From RHKX01 sp046330415 (lineage in GTDB: Bacteria; Actinomycetota; Thermoleophilia; Solirubrobacterales; 70-9): a stretch of DNA of 64,000 nucleotides. The stretch is from the NCBI GenBank assembly GCA_046330415.1, contig JAXLSW010000022.1:1-64000 (forward strand), written 5' to 3'. The position numbers and the translations under genes were made by a program. The notes under the pieces are model-generated. The model was given only the letters and a program-made list of their open reading frames with translations. It had not been told where the DNA came from and made no database searches. Of this stretch, positions 1-6,821 are shown one piece after another. Position 1 is the first letter of the stretch. Every line of letters starts with the position of its first letter.

Positions 1-80
1 CGAAAGCGAGCAGCTCAGCTTCGGGCTGGATGGGGACGCGAGCGGAGGCGCCGCCGAAGTCGAGCCCGCCCCCGAGACCG

Positions 81-128
81 CCGAACGTCACGGAGTGCCC
101 CCTGTAGGGGGTAGTGAGCGACGTCCGG
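81..128. repeat. 48-bp palindromic element, family 1, copy 1
   Basis: Imperfect palindrome with dyad centre at 104.5. The outer arms are CCGAACGTCAC and GCGACGTCCGG and the core is CCCCCTGTAGGGGG. A second copy at 38505-38552 has the same arms, core and length. Here the element lies inside an open reading frame that continues unbroken from the window edge into the helicase gene, so it is translated or sits between two fused or coupled genes. The core resembles operators of CsoR/RcnR-family metal sensors, but no such regulator or copper gene is nearby. Confidence 0.7.
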
Positions 129-3100
129 CGGAGGGGATCGCCGCTCCCCACCCCCCCACCCCCGAGCAGGCCGCCGCGATCGACGCGAGGCGGATGGACG
201 TCTTCCTCGAAGCCGGCGCCGGGACGGGCAAGACCCGGGTGCTCGTCTCCCGCTACTGCGACGCGATCGACGTCGACGGCGTCGAGCCGGAGCGCATGCT
301 GGCCTTCACCTTCACCGAGCGGGCTGCGGGCGAGATGCGGCGGCGAGTCCGCATCGAGCTCGCGCGCCGCGCCACGGAGGCGGCCGATCCCGAGCGCCGC
401 GCCCGGCTTCTCGCTGCCTCCCGGGTGGGCGAGAGCATGCCGGTCACCACGATCCATGGCTATTGCAGGCGCCTGCTCGCGGCTCATCCGATCGCCGCCG
501 GGCTGGACCCCCGCTTCCGGGTGCTCGACGCGGAGGAGGCCTCCCGGCTCGCGAGCGAGGCCTACGAAGCGGCCCTATCCGAGCTGGCCGCGACGGACGC
601 CGACGTCGTCGCGACCGCCGCCAGCTACCGCTGGCGCCTCGGCGGGATCATCCGCGCCGCCCACGCCGATCTCCGCAATCGCGGCGAGCGCAGGCCTGAG
701 CTGCCGCCGATCCAGTTCACCGCGATCGACGGCGACGCCGTTGCCTCCCCTGCCGAGCTCGAGCAGGCGAGCAGCGCCTACGGGGCCATCCAGCGCCTGC
801 TCGTCGCCTATGGCGACCGCTACGAGCAGCTCTGCGCGGAGCGCTCGGGCCTCGACTTCGACCACCTGCAGCTTCTCGCCCTGGAGCTCCTGCGCCGCAA
901 CGTTGCGATCGCCGCGGGGGAGCGTGAGCGCTTCGATCACCTCCTGGTCGACGAGTTCCAGGACACCAGCCCGATCCAGATCGAGCTGGTCCGGATGCTG
1001 CGCGGCGAATCGACGCGGTTGTTCGCGGTCGGGGACGAGTTCCAGTCGATCTACGCCTTCCGCGGCGCCGACCTCGCCAGCTTCAGGCGGGAGCGCGCGC
1101 GCCTGCGCGAGGCCGCCGAGGCGCGACCCGACTCCGCCGCCGTGCTGCCCCTCTCGGGCAGCTTTCGCTCCGACCCCGACGTCGTCGGCGCCGTCAACGC
1201 CGTCGGGGGCGCCCTGCTCGACGACTTCCGCGAGCTGAGGGTCGGCAAGCTTCCCGACGGCCCTCCGCCTGGACCCGCCGGGGAACCGGCGATCGAGATC
1301 CTCCTGACCCGGCGGCGGGAGTGGGGTGAAGCCGACAACCGCATCCCGACTGCGCGCGCCGACGCCTCACCGGCCCGCGTCGCCGAGGCGCGCTTCCTGG
1401 CCCAACGGCTGCGCGAGCTCGCCGACGGGGGCGTCGATCCCAGCGGCATGGTCGTGCTGCTGCGGGCGTTCACGAACGTCGACATCTACGCCGAGGCGCT
1501 CGAGCTCTCCGGTCTCGAGCCGCACGTGGTCGGTGGCCGCGGCTACTGGTCGGCCCAGCAGGTCACCGACGCGCTCAACCTGCTCGCGTGCGTCGCCAAC
1601 CCGCTCGACGACGAGCCGCTGCTCGGCGCGCTCGCCTCCCCAGCCTGCGGCGCCGGCCCGGACGCGCTGTGGATCCTGCGCCGCATCTCGGGTGGGCGGG
1701 CGCATCTCTGGCCGACCCTCGAGCAGCTCTTCGGGGAGCCTCGCGGCAGCGACGCCGCCGGCGAGGGAGGGGAGCCGAGCGAGCACGAGCTCGCGCTCCG
1801 GCAGCGGCGTGCGGAGTGGGAGCCGCGAATCGCAGCGGGCGACCGCGAGCGCCTGTCGCGCTTCGTCGCCCGGCTCGCGGCCCTACGGGCGATCGCCTCC
1901 TCGCTGCCGCTCGACACCCTGGTGGAGCGCACGCTGGAGACCTTCGACTACGACCTCGCGACGCTGCTCATGGATCAGGGGCGCCGGCGCACGGCGAACC
2001 TGCGCAAGCTGGTGCGCATCGCCACCGAGTACGAGGCGCACGACGGTCGCGACCTGCGCGGCTTCCTCGATCACGCGGCGGCGCGCGCCGCGTTCTCCGA
2101 TCGCGAGAGCGAGGCCGCCGCAGCAAGCGAGGATCATGCGGGCGTGCGCGTGATGACGATCCATGCCGCCAAGGGGCTCGAGTTCGAGACCGTCGCCGTC
2201 GCCGACCTCGGCCGCAAGCTCACCGCAGGCGGGCAGCCGCCGGAGCTGCGGATCGACTTCGAGGACGAGGAGATCGCCGCCGCCGCGGGCGAGGAACCAC
2301 CACCGGCGCGCGTCGGCCTGCGGCTCGCCCGCGCCGCCGCGGCCTCGATCGACACCGAGGGCTACCGGTCGCTCGGGGAAGCCGCGGGCGACGCGGAGGC
2401 GGAGGAGTCGGGACGGCTCGTCTACGTCGCGGCAAGTCGCGCGGAGCGACGCCTCCTCCTCTCCGGCGTCTACGACGACTCCGACCTCGAGGAGGCGGAG
2501 CCGCCCAAACCACCCAAGCCACGCCGCACCCGCACGGCGCTCGGCTGCCTGCTCCCCCGCCTCGGCGTCGATGGCGAGGACGGGCAGCGCATCCGGATGG
2601 CCGCCCCGAGCGCCCGCGCGGGTCTCGACAGCGCCGAGGACTTCCCGGAGGTCGAGGCGGTCGTGCGGGTGATCGGCGCAGGGACCGATACCGCCGCGCG
2701 CCTCGCGAGGGACCTCCGCGAGCGCGGCGAACAGCCCGAGCCCGGGGAAGCCGCGAGCGCGGCACTGAGCGCGCTCGAGGAATCCGCCGGTGCGGCCGCC
2801 GCCCGCAACCTCTCCTACTCCTCCCTCGCCGCTTTCGAGCGCTGCGGCTACCGCTTCCTCACCGAGCGAGTGCTCGGGCTCGGAGGACGTGAGGCGGCCG
2901 CGATCCCCGAGAGCACCGACGGCCGGGTGGACGACGCCGGCTCCGCTATCGCGCGCGAATGGGACGAGCGGCCGGCGCCACCGGGCGATGAGGGCCAAGG
3001 TGCGGGCGCAGGCGAGGCGGCGGCGCTGCGTTCCCGCATGGGCTTCGGCCGCGCCGTTCACGAGCTCCTCGAATGGAGCGCCCGCAACGACTGGGCACTC

Positions 3101-3706
3101 CCTGACGAACGCACCCGGGCAGCGGCCCTGGCGCGCGAGGGGGGCGCCGCCGATGCGGACGCGCGCCTGACCGCGATGCTCGAAGGCTGGCTCTCCTCGC
3201 CTCTGCTCGGCGAGCTGCGCGCCTCGGGCGCGGCGCTGCGGCCCGAGGTGAGCTTCCGGCTCGCGCTCGAGGAGGGGACGATCCTGCGCGGCACCCTCGA
3301 CCTCCTCGACGACCCCGGCCTCACCGGTCCCGGCCCCGATCCCGCTGAGATCATCACGGTCGTCGACTACAAGACCGACCGCCTTCGCGGGCGCGCCCCC
3401 GAGCTCGACGCCGGCTACGAGCTGCAGCGCTCGCTCTACGCGGCGGCCGTCGCCGCCGCCACCGGGGCGAGGTCCGTCCGCGCCGCCTACGTCTTCCTCG
3501 AGCGGCCCGACGAGCCCGTCGTGGCCACGCTCGGGCCGGATGAGATCGAGGTGGGAAGGGAGCGGATCGAGGCGGTCGTCGCCCGCATCCGCGCCGGGCA
3601 CTTCGAGGCGACGCGCGAACCCCACCACGACCTCTGCCACGACTGCCCGGCCCGCGCTCGACTCTGCCCGCATCCCCGTGAGCTGACGGGAAGAGCGAGC
3701 CGGTGA
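95..3706 (+). CDS. AddA/UvrD-type ATP-dependent helicase-nuclease
   Basis: Superfamily 1A helicase fused to a RecB-type nuclease, expected to process double-strand DNA ends for recombinational repair. Visible motifs: Q-motif TPEQ near residue 22, Walker A GAGTGKT at 41-47, motif II DEFQDT near 286, motif III GDEFQSIYAFRGAD, motif V TIHAAKGLEFE and motif VI YVAASRAERR. The C-terminal nuclease motif is VVDYKTDRL near residue 1090. One Cys near residue 916 (FERCGYRF) and a CHDC...C set near 1180-1193 look like the four-Cys iron-sulfur staple of AddB/Cas4-like nucleases. The GTG at 95 is the first start inside the window, has no clear ribosome site and falls within a palindromic repeat. The frame is open with high-GC third positions back to base 2, so the true start may lie outside the window. 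Confidence 0.88.
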   Translation: MPPVGGSERRPAEGIAAPHPPTPEQAAAIDARRMDVFLEAGAGTGKTRVLVSRYCDAIDVDGVEPERMLAFTFTERAAGEMRRRVRIELARRATEAADPERRARLLAASRVGESMPVTTIHGYCRRLLAAHPIAAGLDPRFRVLDAEEASRLASEAYEAALSELAATDADVVATAASYRWRLGGIIRAAHADLRNRGERRPELPPIQFTAIDGDAVASPAELEQASSAYGAIQRLLVAYGDRYEQLCAERSGLDFDHLQLLALELLRRNVAIAAGERERFDHLLVDEFQDTSPIQIELVRMLRGESTRLFAVGDEFQSIYAFRGADLASFRRERARLREAAEARPDSAAVLPLSGSFRSDPDVVGAVNAVGGALLDDFRELRVGKLPDGPPPGPAGEPAIEILLTRRREWGEADNRIPTARADASPARVAEARFLAQRLRELADGGVDPSGMVVLLRAFTNVDIYAEALELSGLEPHVVGGRGYWSAQQVTDALNLLACVANPLDDEPLLGALASPACGAGPDALWILRRISGGRAHLWPTLEQLFGEPRGSDAAGEGGEPSEHELALRQRRAEWEPRIAAGDRERLSRFVARLAALRAIASSLPLDTLVERTLETFDYDLATLLMDQGRRRTANLRKLVRIATEYEAHDGRDLRGFLDHAAARAAFSDRESEAAAASEDHAGVRVMTIHAAKGLEFETVAVADLGRKLTAGGQPPELRIDFEDEEIAAAAGEEPPPARVGLRLARAAAASIDTEGYRSLGEAAGDAEAEESGRLVYVAASRAERRLLLSGVYDDSDLEEAEPPKPPKPRRTRTALGCLLPRLGVDGEDGQRIRMAAPSARAGLDSAEDFPEVEAVVRVIGAGTDTAARLARDLRERGEQPEPGEAASAALSALEESAGAAAARNLSYSSLAAFERCGYRFLTERVLGLGGREAAAIPESTDGRVDDAGSAIAREWDERPAPPGDEGQGAGAGEAAALRSRMGFGRAVHELLEWSARNDWALPDERTRAAALAREGGAADADARLTAMLEGWLSSPLLGELRASGAALRPEVSFRLALEEGTILRGTLDLLDDPGLTGPGPDPAEIITVVDYKTDRLRGRAPELDAGYELQRSLYAAAVAAATGARSVRAAYVFLERPDEPVVATLGPDEIEVGRERIEAVVARIRAGHFEATREPHHDLCHDCPARARLCPHPRELTGRASR

Positions 3707-4311
3707 GCGGGCTGGCCGTCTTCGGCTACGGCTCGCTCGCCGACGCGCCGAGCGCGGCCAGGACGCTCGGCCGCGATCCGGCCGAGAGCTGGCCCGAGGG
3801 CACGGCGTGGGCGGCCGAGCTCGTCGGCTGGCAGCGGCGCTGGTCGCAGGCCCGCGACAACCGGCGCTGCGAGAAGACGTTCGCGCTCGACCGGGACGGA
3901 TCGGTCCCCGACTACGTCCTCGGCCTCAACATCGAGCGGACCGGCAGCCCACACGACGTCGTCAACGGCCTGCTGATCGCCGTCTCGGAGGAGGAGCTCG
4001 CGCGGATCGACGTGCGCGAGCTCCGCTACGACCGCGTCGACGTCACCGCGGAGATCGCTCCCCACTCGCTCGCGGCTGAGTTCGAAGCCGTCATCACCTA
4101 CGAGGCGAAGCCGGAGAACCTCGTGCTCGAGCCGCCGCCGGGCGCGGTGATCCTGCGCTCCTACGCCGCGGCCGTCGAGTCGGCGTTCGCGGCACTCGGC
4201 CCCGGGCAGCGCCTCGAGTACCTGCGAACGACCCGGACCCATCCGGCCGAGTTGGTCGACGCGCACCTCATCTCCGACCGCATTCCGGAGGGCAACCCGC
4301 GGACCTGGTGA
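3703..4311 (+). CDS. gamma-glutamylcyclotransferase-like (AIG2/ChaC-type) protein
   Basis: A 202-residue protein opening with VFGYGSL, the substrate-loop motif of the gamma-glutamylcyclotransferase fold (AIG2, GGCT and ChaC families), which releases 5-oxoproline from gamma-glutamyl amines or glutathione-like thiols. The fold assignment is from this motif, the length and the following alternating strand/helix pattern; the substrate is unknown. The GTG start overlaps the helicase stop codon as GTGA, so the two genes are translationally coupled and probably share one transcript. There is no evident functional link to DNA repair. Confidence 0.7.
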   Translation: MSGLAVFGYGSLADAPSAARTLGRDPAESWPEGTAWAAELVGWQRRWSQARDNRRCEKTFALDRDGSVPDYVLGLNIERTGSPHDVVNGLLIAVSEEELARIDVRELRYDRVDVTAEIAPHSLAAEFEAVITYEAKPENLVLEPPPGAVILRSYAAAVESAFAALGPGQRLEYLRTTRTHPAELVDAHLISDRIPEGNPRTW

Positions 4312-4315
4312 CGGT

Positions 4316-4340
4316 CCCGTCGGGCGACCGCCCTGACGGG
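4316..4340. terminator. Hairpin between convergent genes
   Basis: CCCGTCGGGC and GCCCTGACGGG pair with one bulged T around a GACC loop. It lies exactly between a plus-strand gene ending at 4311 and a minus-strand gene ending at 4352, so it could end transcription from both sides. There is no T-tract, as is common in GC-rich actinobacteria. Confidence 0.5.
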
Positions 4341-4351
4341 AGCCGGGGGCC

Positions 4352-4732
4352 TCAGGCGGCTTCGTTCGTGTCCCGGACGTCGTGCTCCTGCGCCCAGGAG
4401 TGAATGCTGCGCAGCGCCGGCACCAGCTCCTCCCCGGCGGGGCTCAGGCAGTAGGAGACGCGAGCGGGCGGGCCGGCGTGCACGGAACGCTCGACGAGAC
4501 CCTCCGCCTCGAGCTCCCGCAGCCGCTGTGAGAGCAGCCGGTCGGAGATCCCGGGGACCGCGGCCAGGATCTCGCGGAAGTAGAGAGGGCCGTCGATCAG
4601 CTTGAAGAGGATGGCCCCCGCCCAGCGGCGGCCGATCAACTCGACGGCGGCGTGGAAACGCGGGCACACGACCCGCGCTGGATCGCCCGTCGCCACGGGC
4701 TCGGGGGCTCTCTCCGCGGAGGTTCCACCCAT
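4352..4732 (-). CDS. HxlR-family winged-helix transcriptional regulator
   Basis: A 126-residue protein matching the HxlR (MarR-like) family. It has an N-terminal Cys (CPRF) near residue 23, the family sequence IGRRWAGAILFKL, the recognition region PGISDRLLSQRLREL, and the wing LVERSVHAGPPARVSYCLS. Such regulators bind DNA as dimers and often sense electrophiles or redox stress through the N-terminal Cys. No target gene is evident: the upstream neighbour is the palindrome array and the other flank is a convergent gene. The cognate operator may lie within 4733-4828, where I see no clear inverted repeat. Confidence 0.88.
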   Translation of the reverse strand: MGGTSAERAPEPVATGDPARVVCPRFHAAVELIGRRWAGAILFKLIDGPLYFREILAAVPGISDRLLSQRLRELEAEGLVERSVHAGPPARVSYCLSPAGEELVPALRSIHSWAQEHDVRDTNEAA

Positions 4733-4828
4733 CGATTGAGCCTAGCGAAGCCGGAACCCGGGCCGGACGGGCGGACTCGGATACCCCCGCCAACGGGCGG
4801 CCTCACAGGGATCTCGGCTCGCAAGCGC

Positions 4829-4877
4829 CCTGCGCTGCGGATCGAGTCCGGATACCGGACCGGATACGCGTCGCAGG
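4829..4877 (+). repeat. 49-bp palindromic element, family 3, copy 1
   Basis: Outer arms CCTGCGCTGCG and CGCGTCGCAGG flank an inner perfect stem GTCCGG-ATA-CCGGAC. Related elements occur at 13157-13205 and, inverted, at 56626-56674. The 19 bases ATACGCGTCGCAGGTGCGC at 4864-4882 are identical at 13192-13210. It lies in the intergenic space between the HxlR start and the main repeat array. Confidence 0.65.
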
Positions 4878-4903
4878 TGCGCCGCAAGGGCGCCGCTGCG
4901 AGC

Positions 4904-4946
4904 GCGGGGCGCCTGAACCACGCTCTACGTGGTTTACGCGCCCCGC
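4904..4946. repeat. 43-bp nested hairpin, family A, copy 1 (solitary)
   Basis: Outer arms GCGGGGCGC and GCGCCCCGC (perfect, 9 bp) enclose an inner stem ACCACG-CTCTA-CGTGGT. The same element heads each of the two long repeat units at 4976 and 5295; this solitary copy lies 72 bp before the first. Confidence 0.8.
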
Positions 4947-5138
4947 GTCGATGTCTGGGCGCTCCCGCTGCCGGCGCGGGGCGCCTCGACCACGCTCTAC
5001 GTGGTTTACGCGCCCCGCGTCTCACGATCGGCAGCGAAGGGAGCGTGGGAGCTTCCCGCGAGGGCCGGCCTCACCGGGATCTCCCATGCTGCCCTCGGTG
5101 CCCATCGCCCCGGCGCCAGTCGTGGCGGATGGGTCTTG

Positions 5139-5187
5139 GACCTGTCACCGGGAAACAGGCCTATTCCCCGCTCCCGGGTGACACGTC
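5139..5187. repeat. 49-bp palindrome, family 2, copy 1
   Basis: Outer arms GACCTGTCACC and GGTGACACGTC, one mismatch in 11, with an inner GGGAA/TTCCC pairing. It is the first of four copies in this array; a further full copy is at 26326-26374. Confidence 0.8.
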
Positions 5188-5208
5188 GGCCGGGCACCCG
5201 GGGTCGTG

Positions 5209-5257
5209 GACCTGTCACCGGGGAACGGACCTATTCCCTGCTTCTCGGTGACACGTC
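5209..5257. repeat. 49-bp palindrome, family 2, copy 2
   Basis: Arms GACCTGTCACC and GGTGACACGTC, inner GGGAA/TTCCC, same length as copy 1 and starting 70 bp after it. Confidence 0.8.
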
Positions 5258-5459
5258 GGTCACGGCGCTCCGGCGGGCGGGGTAGCACGATTGCGCGGGG
5301 CGCATGGACCACGCTCTACGTGGTTTACGCGCCCCCCGTCCGCCAGATCGGCAGCGAAGGGAGCGTGGGAGCTTCCCGCTACGGCCGGCCCTCACCGAGA
5401 TCTCCCATGCTCCCCTCGCTGCCCATCGCCCCGGCGCCAGCCGTGGCGGATCAGTCGTG

Positions 5460-5508
5460 GGCCTGTCACCGGGGAACGGACCTATTCCCTGCTCCCGGGT
5501 GACAGGTC
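5460..5508. repeat. 49-bp palindrome, family 2, copy 3
   Basis: Arms GGCCTGTCACC and GGTGACAGGTC with inner GGGAA/TTCCC. It corresponds to copy 1 of the first unit, 321 bp upstream. Confidence 0.8.
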
Positions 5509-5530
5509 GGCCGGGAGCCCGGGACCGCTG

Positions 5531-5579
5531 GACCTGTCACCGGGAAACGGAGCTATTCCCCGCTTCTCGGTGACACGTC
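5531..5579. repeat. 49-bp palindrome, family 2, copy 4
   Basis: Arms GACCTGTCACC and GGTGACACGTC. It corresponds to copy 2 of the first unit, 322 bp upstream. It is the element nearest the 3' end of the protease gene and could also act in its termination. Confidence 0.8.
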
Positions 5580-5606
5580 GCTCGCGGCGGGCAGGGGCCG
5601 GTCGGC

Positions 5607-6761
5607 CTAGGTGCAGGGGCCCGTGTCGACCTCGTCCCCGATGCCTTCGAGCGCCAGGCGGACCCGGCCGTTCGGCACCCCGAGGCCCTGCGCGGGGTCC
5701 GCGTCGACCGTGGCGGCGAAGACCGTCGTCTGCACCCGGCCGTCGCCGTCGACGACGGGGCCACCGGAGTTGCCCGGATGCACGTCGGCGCGGAAGGAGG
5801 TCATCTCGCGCTGGATCGGGCCGTTGCCGTAGGAGTCCTCGCTGGTCACCTCGCCGGTGGTGCCCATGCGCGCCGGGGTGGCGGAGAAATCGCCGTCGCC
5901 GGGGAAACCGAGCACTGCGCCGACGGTCCCGGCCTCCGCCTTCGGCGCCAGCGGCAGCGGCGCCGCGGTGAGCCCGTCGACCCTGAGCACGGCGATGTCG
6001 TCGCGGGGCTCGTAGGCGATCGCGGTCGCGGGGAACTCGAGCCCGTCGCGGTTGATGACCGTCGTGTCGTCCTGCCCCGCGATCACGTGGGCGTTGGTGA
6101 CGACGACGCCCGGCCCCGCAGTCCAGCCGGAGCCCGAGATGCTGAGCCCGCACGAGACGCCGACGACGTGGACGACCGAATCGGCTGCGGCGACCACCTC
6201 CGGGTCGGAGAGGATGCCATCGCCCGCGGGCGGGACATCGGCGCTCGGCCCCTCGATCTCGGGCGTCGGCGCAACCTGGTGGAGGACGTTGAGAACGGGT
6301 CCCGACGGCGGCAGGACGTCGTTGAGGGCACCGAGGATGACCGAGCTCTGCGCGTCTGAGCGCACTCCCTTCAAGGCTGGGGCGTTGAGCGCCAGCGCGC
6401 CGGCCACCCAGACGATCGCCAGGCCCAACCCCGCGAACGCGACCGCCCCGCCGATCGAATCGGCGGAGGCGAGCGCCCCACCGCGGGGCAGGCGCTCGCG
6501 CAGGGAGAAGGCGAGACCCTCCAGGAGCGCCGCCACGAGCCCCCCGAGGAGCAGCCCGCCGAGCAGGGCGATGGCGGGCGCGTAGGGGGACGCGGAGCCC
6601 TCCGCGAGCACGAGCGGCGCGACGCGAGCACCGATCGCGGCTCCCAGCGCGAAGCCGCCCAGGCCGAGGCCGGCGACCAGGAGGCCGCGGTGATAGCCGA
6701 CCGGCACGAGCACCAGCAGCAGCACGATGATCGCCCAGTCGACGATGGTCATCCCCACCAT
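5607..6761 (-). CDS. MarP-like membrane-anchored trypsin-like serine protease
   Basis: A 384-residue protein with a CvpA-like N-terminal domain of four predicted membrane helices (about residues 5-25, 28-50, 62-85 and 105-127) and an extracytoplasmic chymotrypsin-fold protease. The catalytic triad is visible as His in TNAHVIAG, Asp in EPRDDIAVLRV and Ser in HPGNSGGPV. This is the architecture of mycobacterial MarP (Rv3671c), a periplasmic protease needed for acid resistance and peptidoglycan-hydrolase processing. The start is ATG at 6761, or ATG at 6752 giving MTIVDW. The gene diverges from the penicillin-binding protein gene, consistent with an envelope role. Family assignment is strong; physiological role is inferred. 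Confidence 0.88.
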   Translation of the reverse strand: MVGMTIVDWAIIVLLLVLVPVGYHRGLLVAGLGLGGFALGAAIGARVAPLVLAEGSASPYAPAIALLGGLLLGGLVAALLEGLAFSLRERLPRGGALASADSIGGAVAFAGLGLAIVWVAGALALNAPALKGVRSDAQSSVILGALNDVLPPSGPVLNVLHQVAPTPEIEGPSADVPPAGDGILSDPEVVAAADSVVHVVGVSCGLSISGSGWTAGPGVVVTNAHVIAGQDDTTVINRDGLEFPATAIAYEPRDDIAVLRVDGLTAAPLPLAPKAEAGTVGAVLGFPGDGDFSATPARMGTTGEVTSEDSYGNGPIQREMTSFRADVHPGNSGGPVVDGDGRVQTTVFAATVDADPAQGLGVPNGRVRLALEGIGDEVDTGPCT

Positions 6762-6821
6762 GATCCCGGGTCCGTCGCTGCAAGTAGCCTGTAAGGGAAA
6801 GGTTCTCCTGCGGCGGCTGCC

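Larger units (their letters stand above)
4976..5294. repeat. Composite palindrome repeat, unit 1 of 2
   Basis: First of two tandem units of about 320 bp. In order it holds a family A nested hairpin (4976-5018), a long inverted repeat whose 22-nt arms at 5030-5051 and 5081-5102 pair at 18 of 22 positions, and two 49-bp family 2 palindromes (5139-5187 and 5209-5257). The 22-nt left arm is identical in unit 2. Open frames through it are byproducts of high GC with no coding signature. Confidence 0.85.
5295..5590. repeat. Composite palindrome repeat, unit 2 of 2
   Basis: Second tandem unit with the same internal order: family A hairpin (5295-5337, one mismatch in the right outer arm), the long inverted repeat with arms at 5350-5371 and 5402-5423 (20 of 22 paired), and two family 2 palindromes. 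It ends just before the stop codon of the minus-strand protease gene. The right boundary is approximate. The differences between units keep most pairing, which suggests that structure is conserved. Confidence 0.85.

Noticed and set aside
1883..3673. A 596-residue minus-strand frame opposite the helicase.
   Set aside because: Antisense shadow; the plus strand shows all superfamily 1 helicase motifs.
4904..5590. Possible CRISPR array.
   Set aside because: Repeats are few, long and nested palindromes with no regular spacers of 30-40 bp, and no cas gene is present.
4652..5971. Several open frames of 60-230 codons through the palindrome array.
   Set aside because: They follow the repeats, are rich in Arg/Pro/Gly, have no ribosome sites and read the palindromes in every frame.
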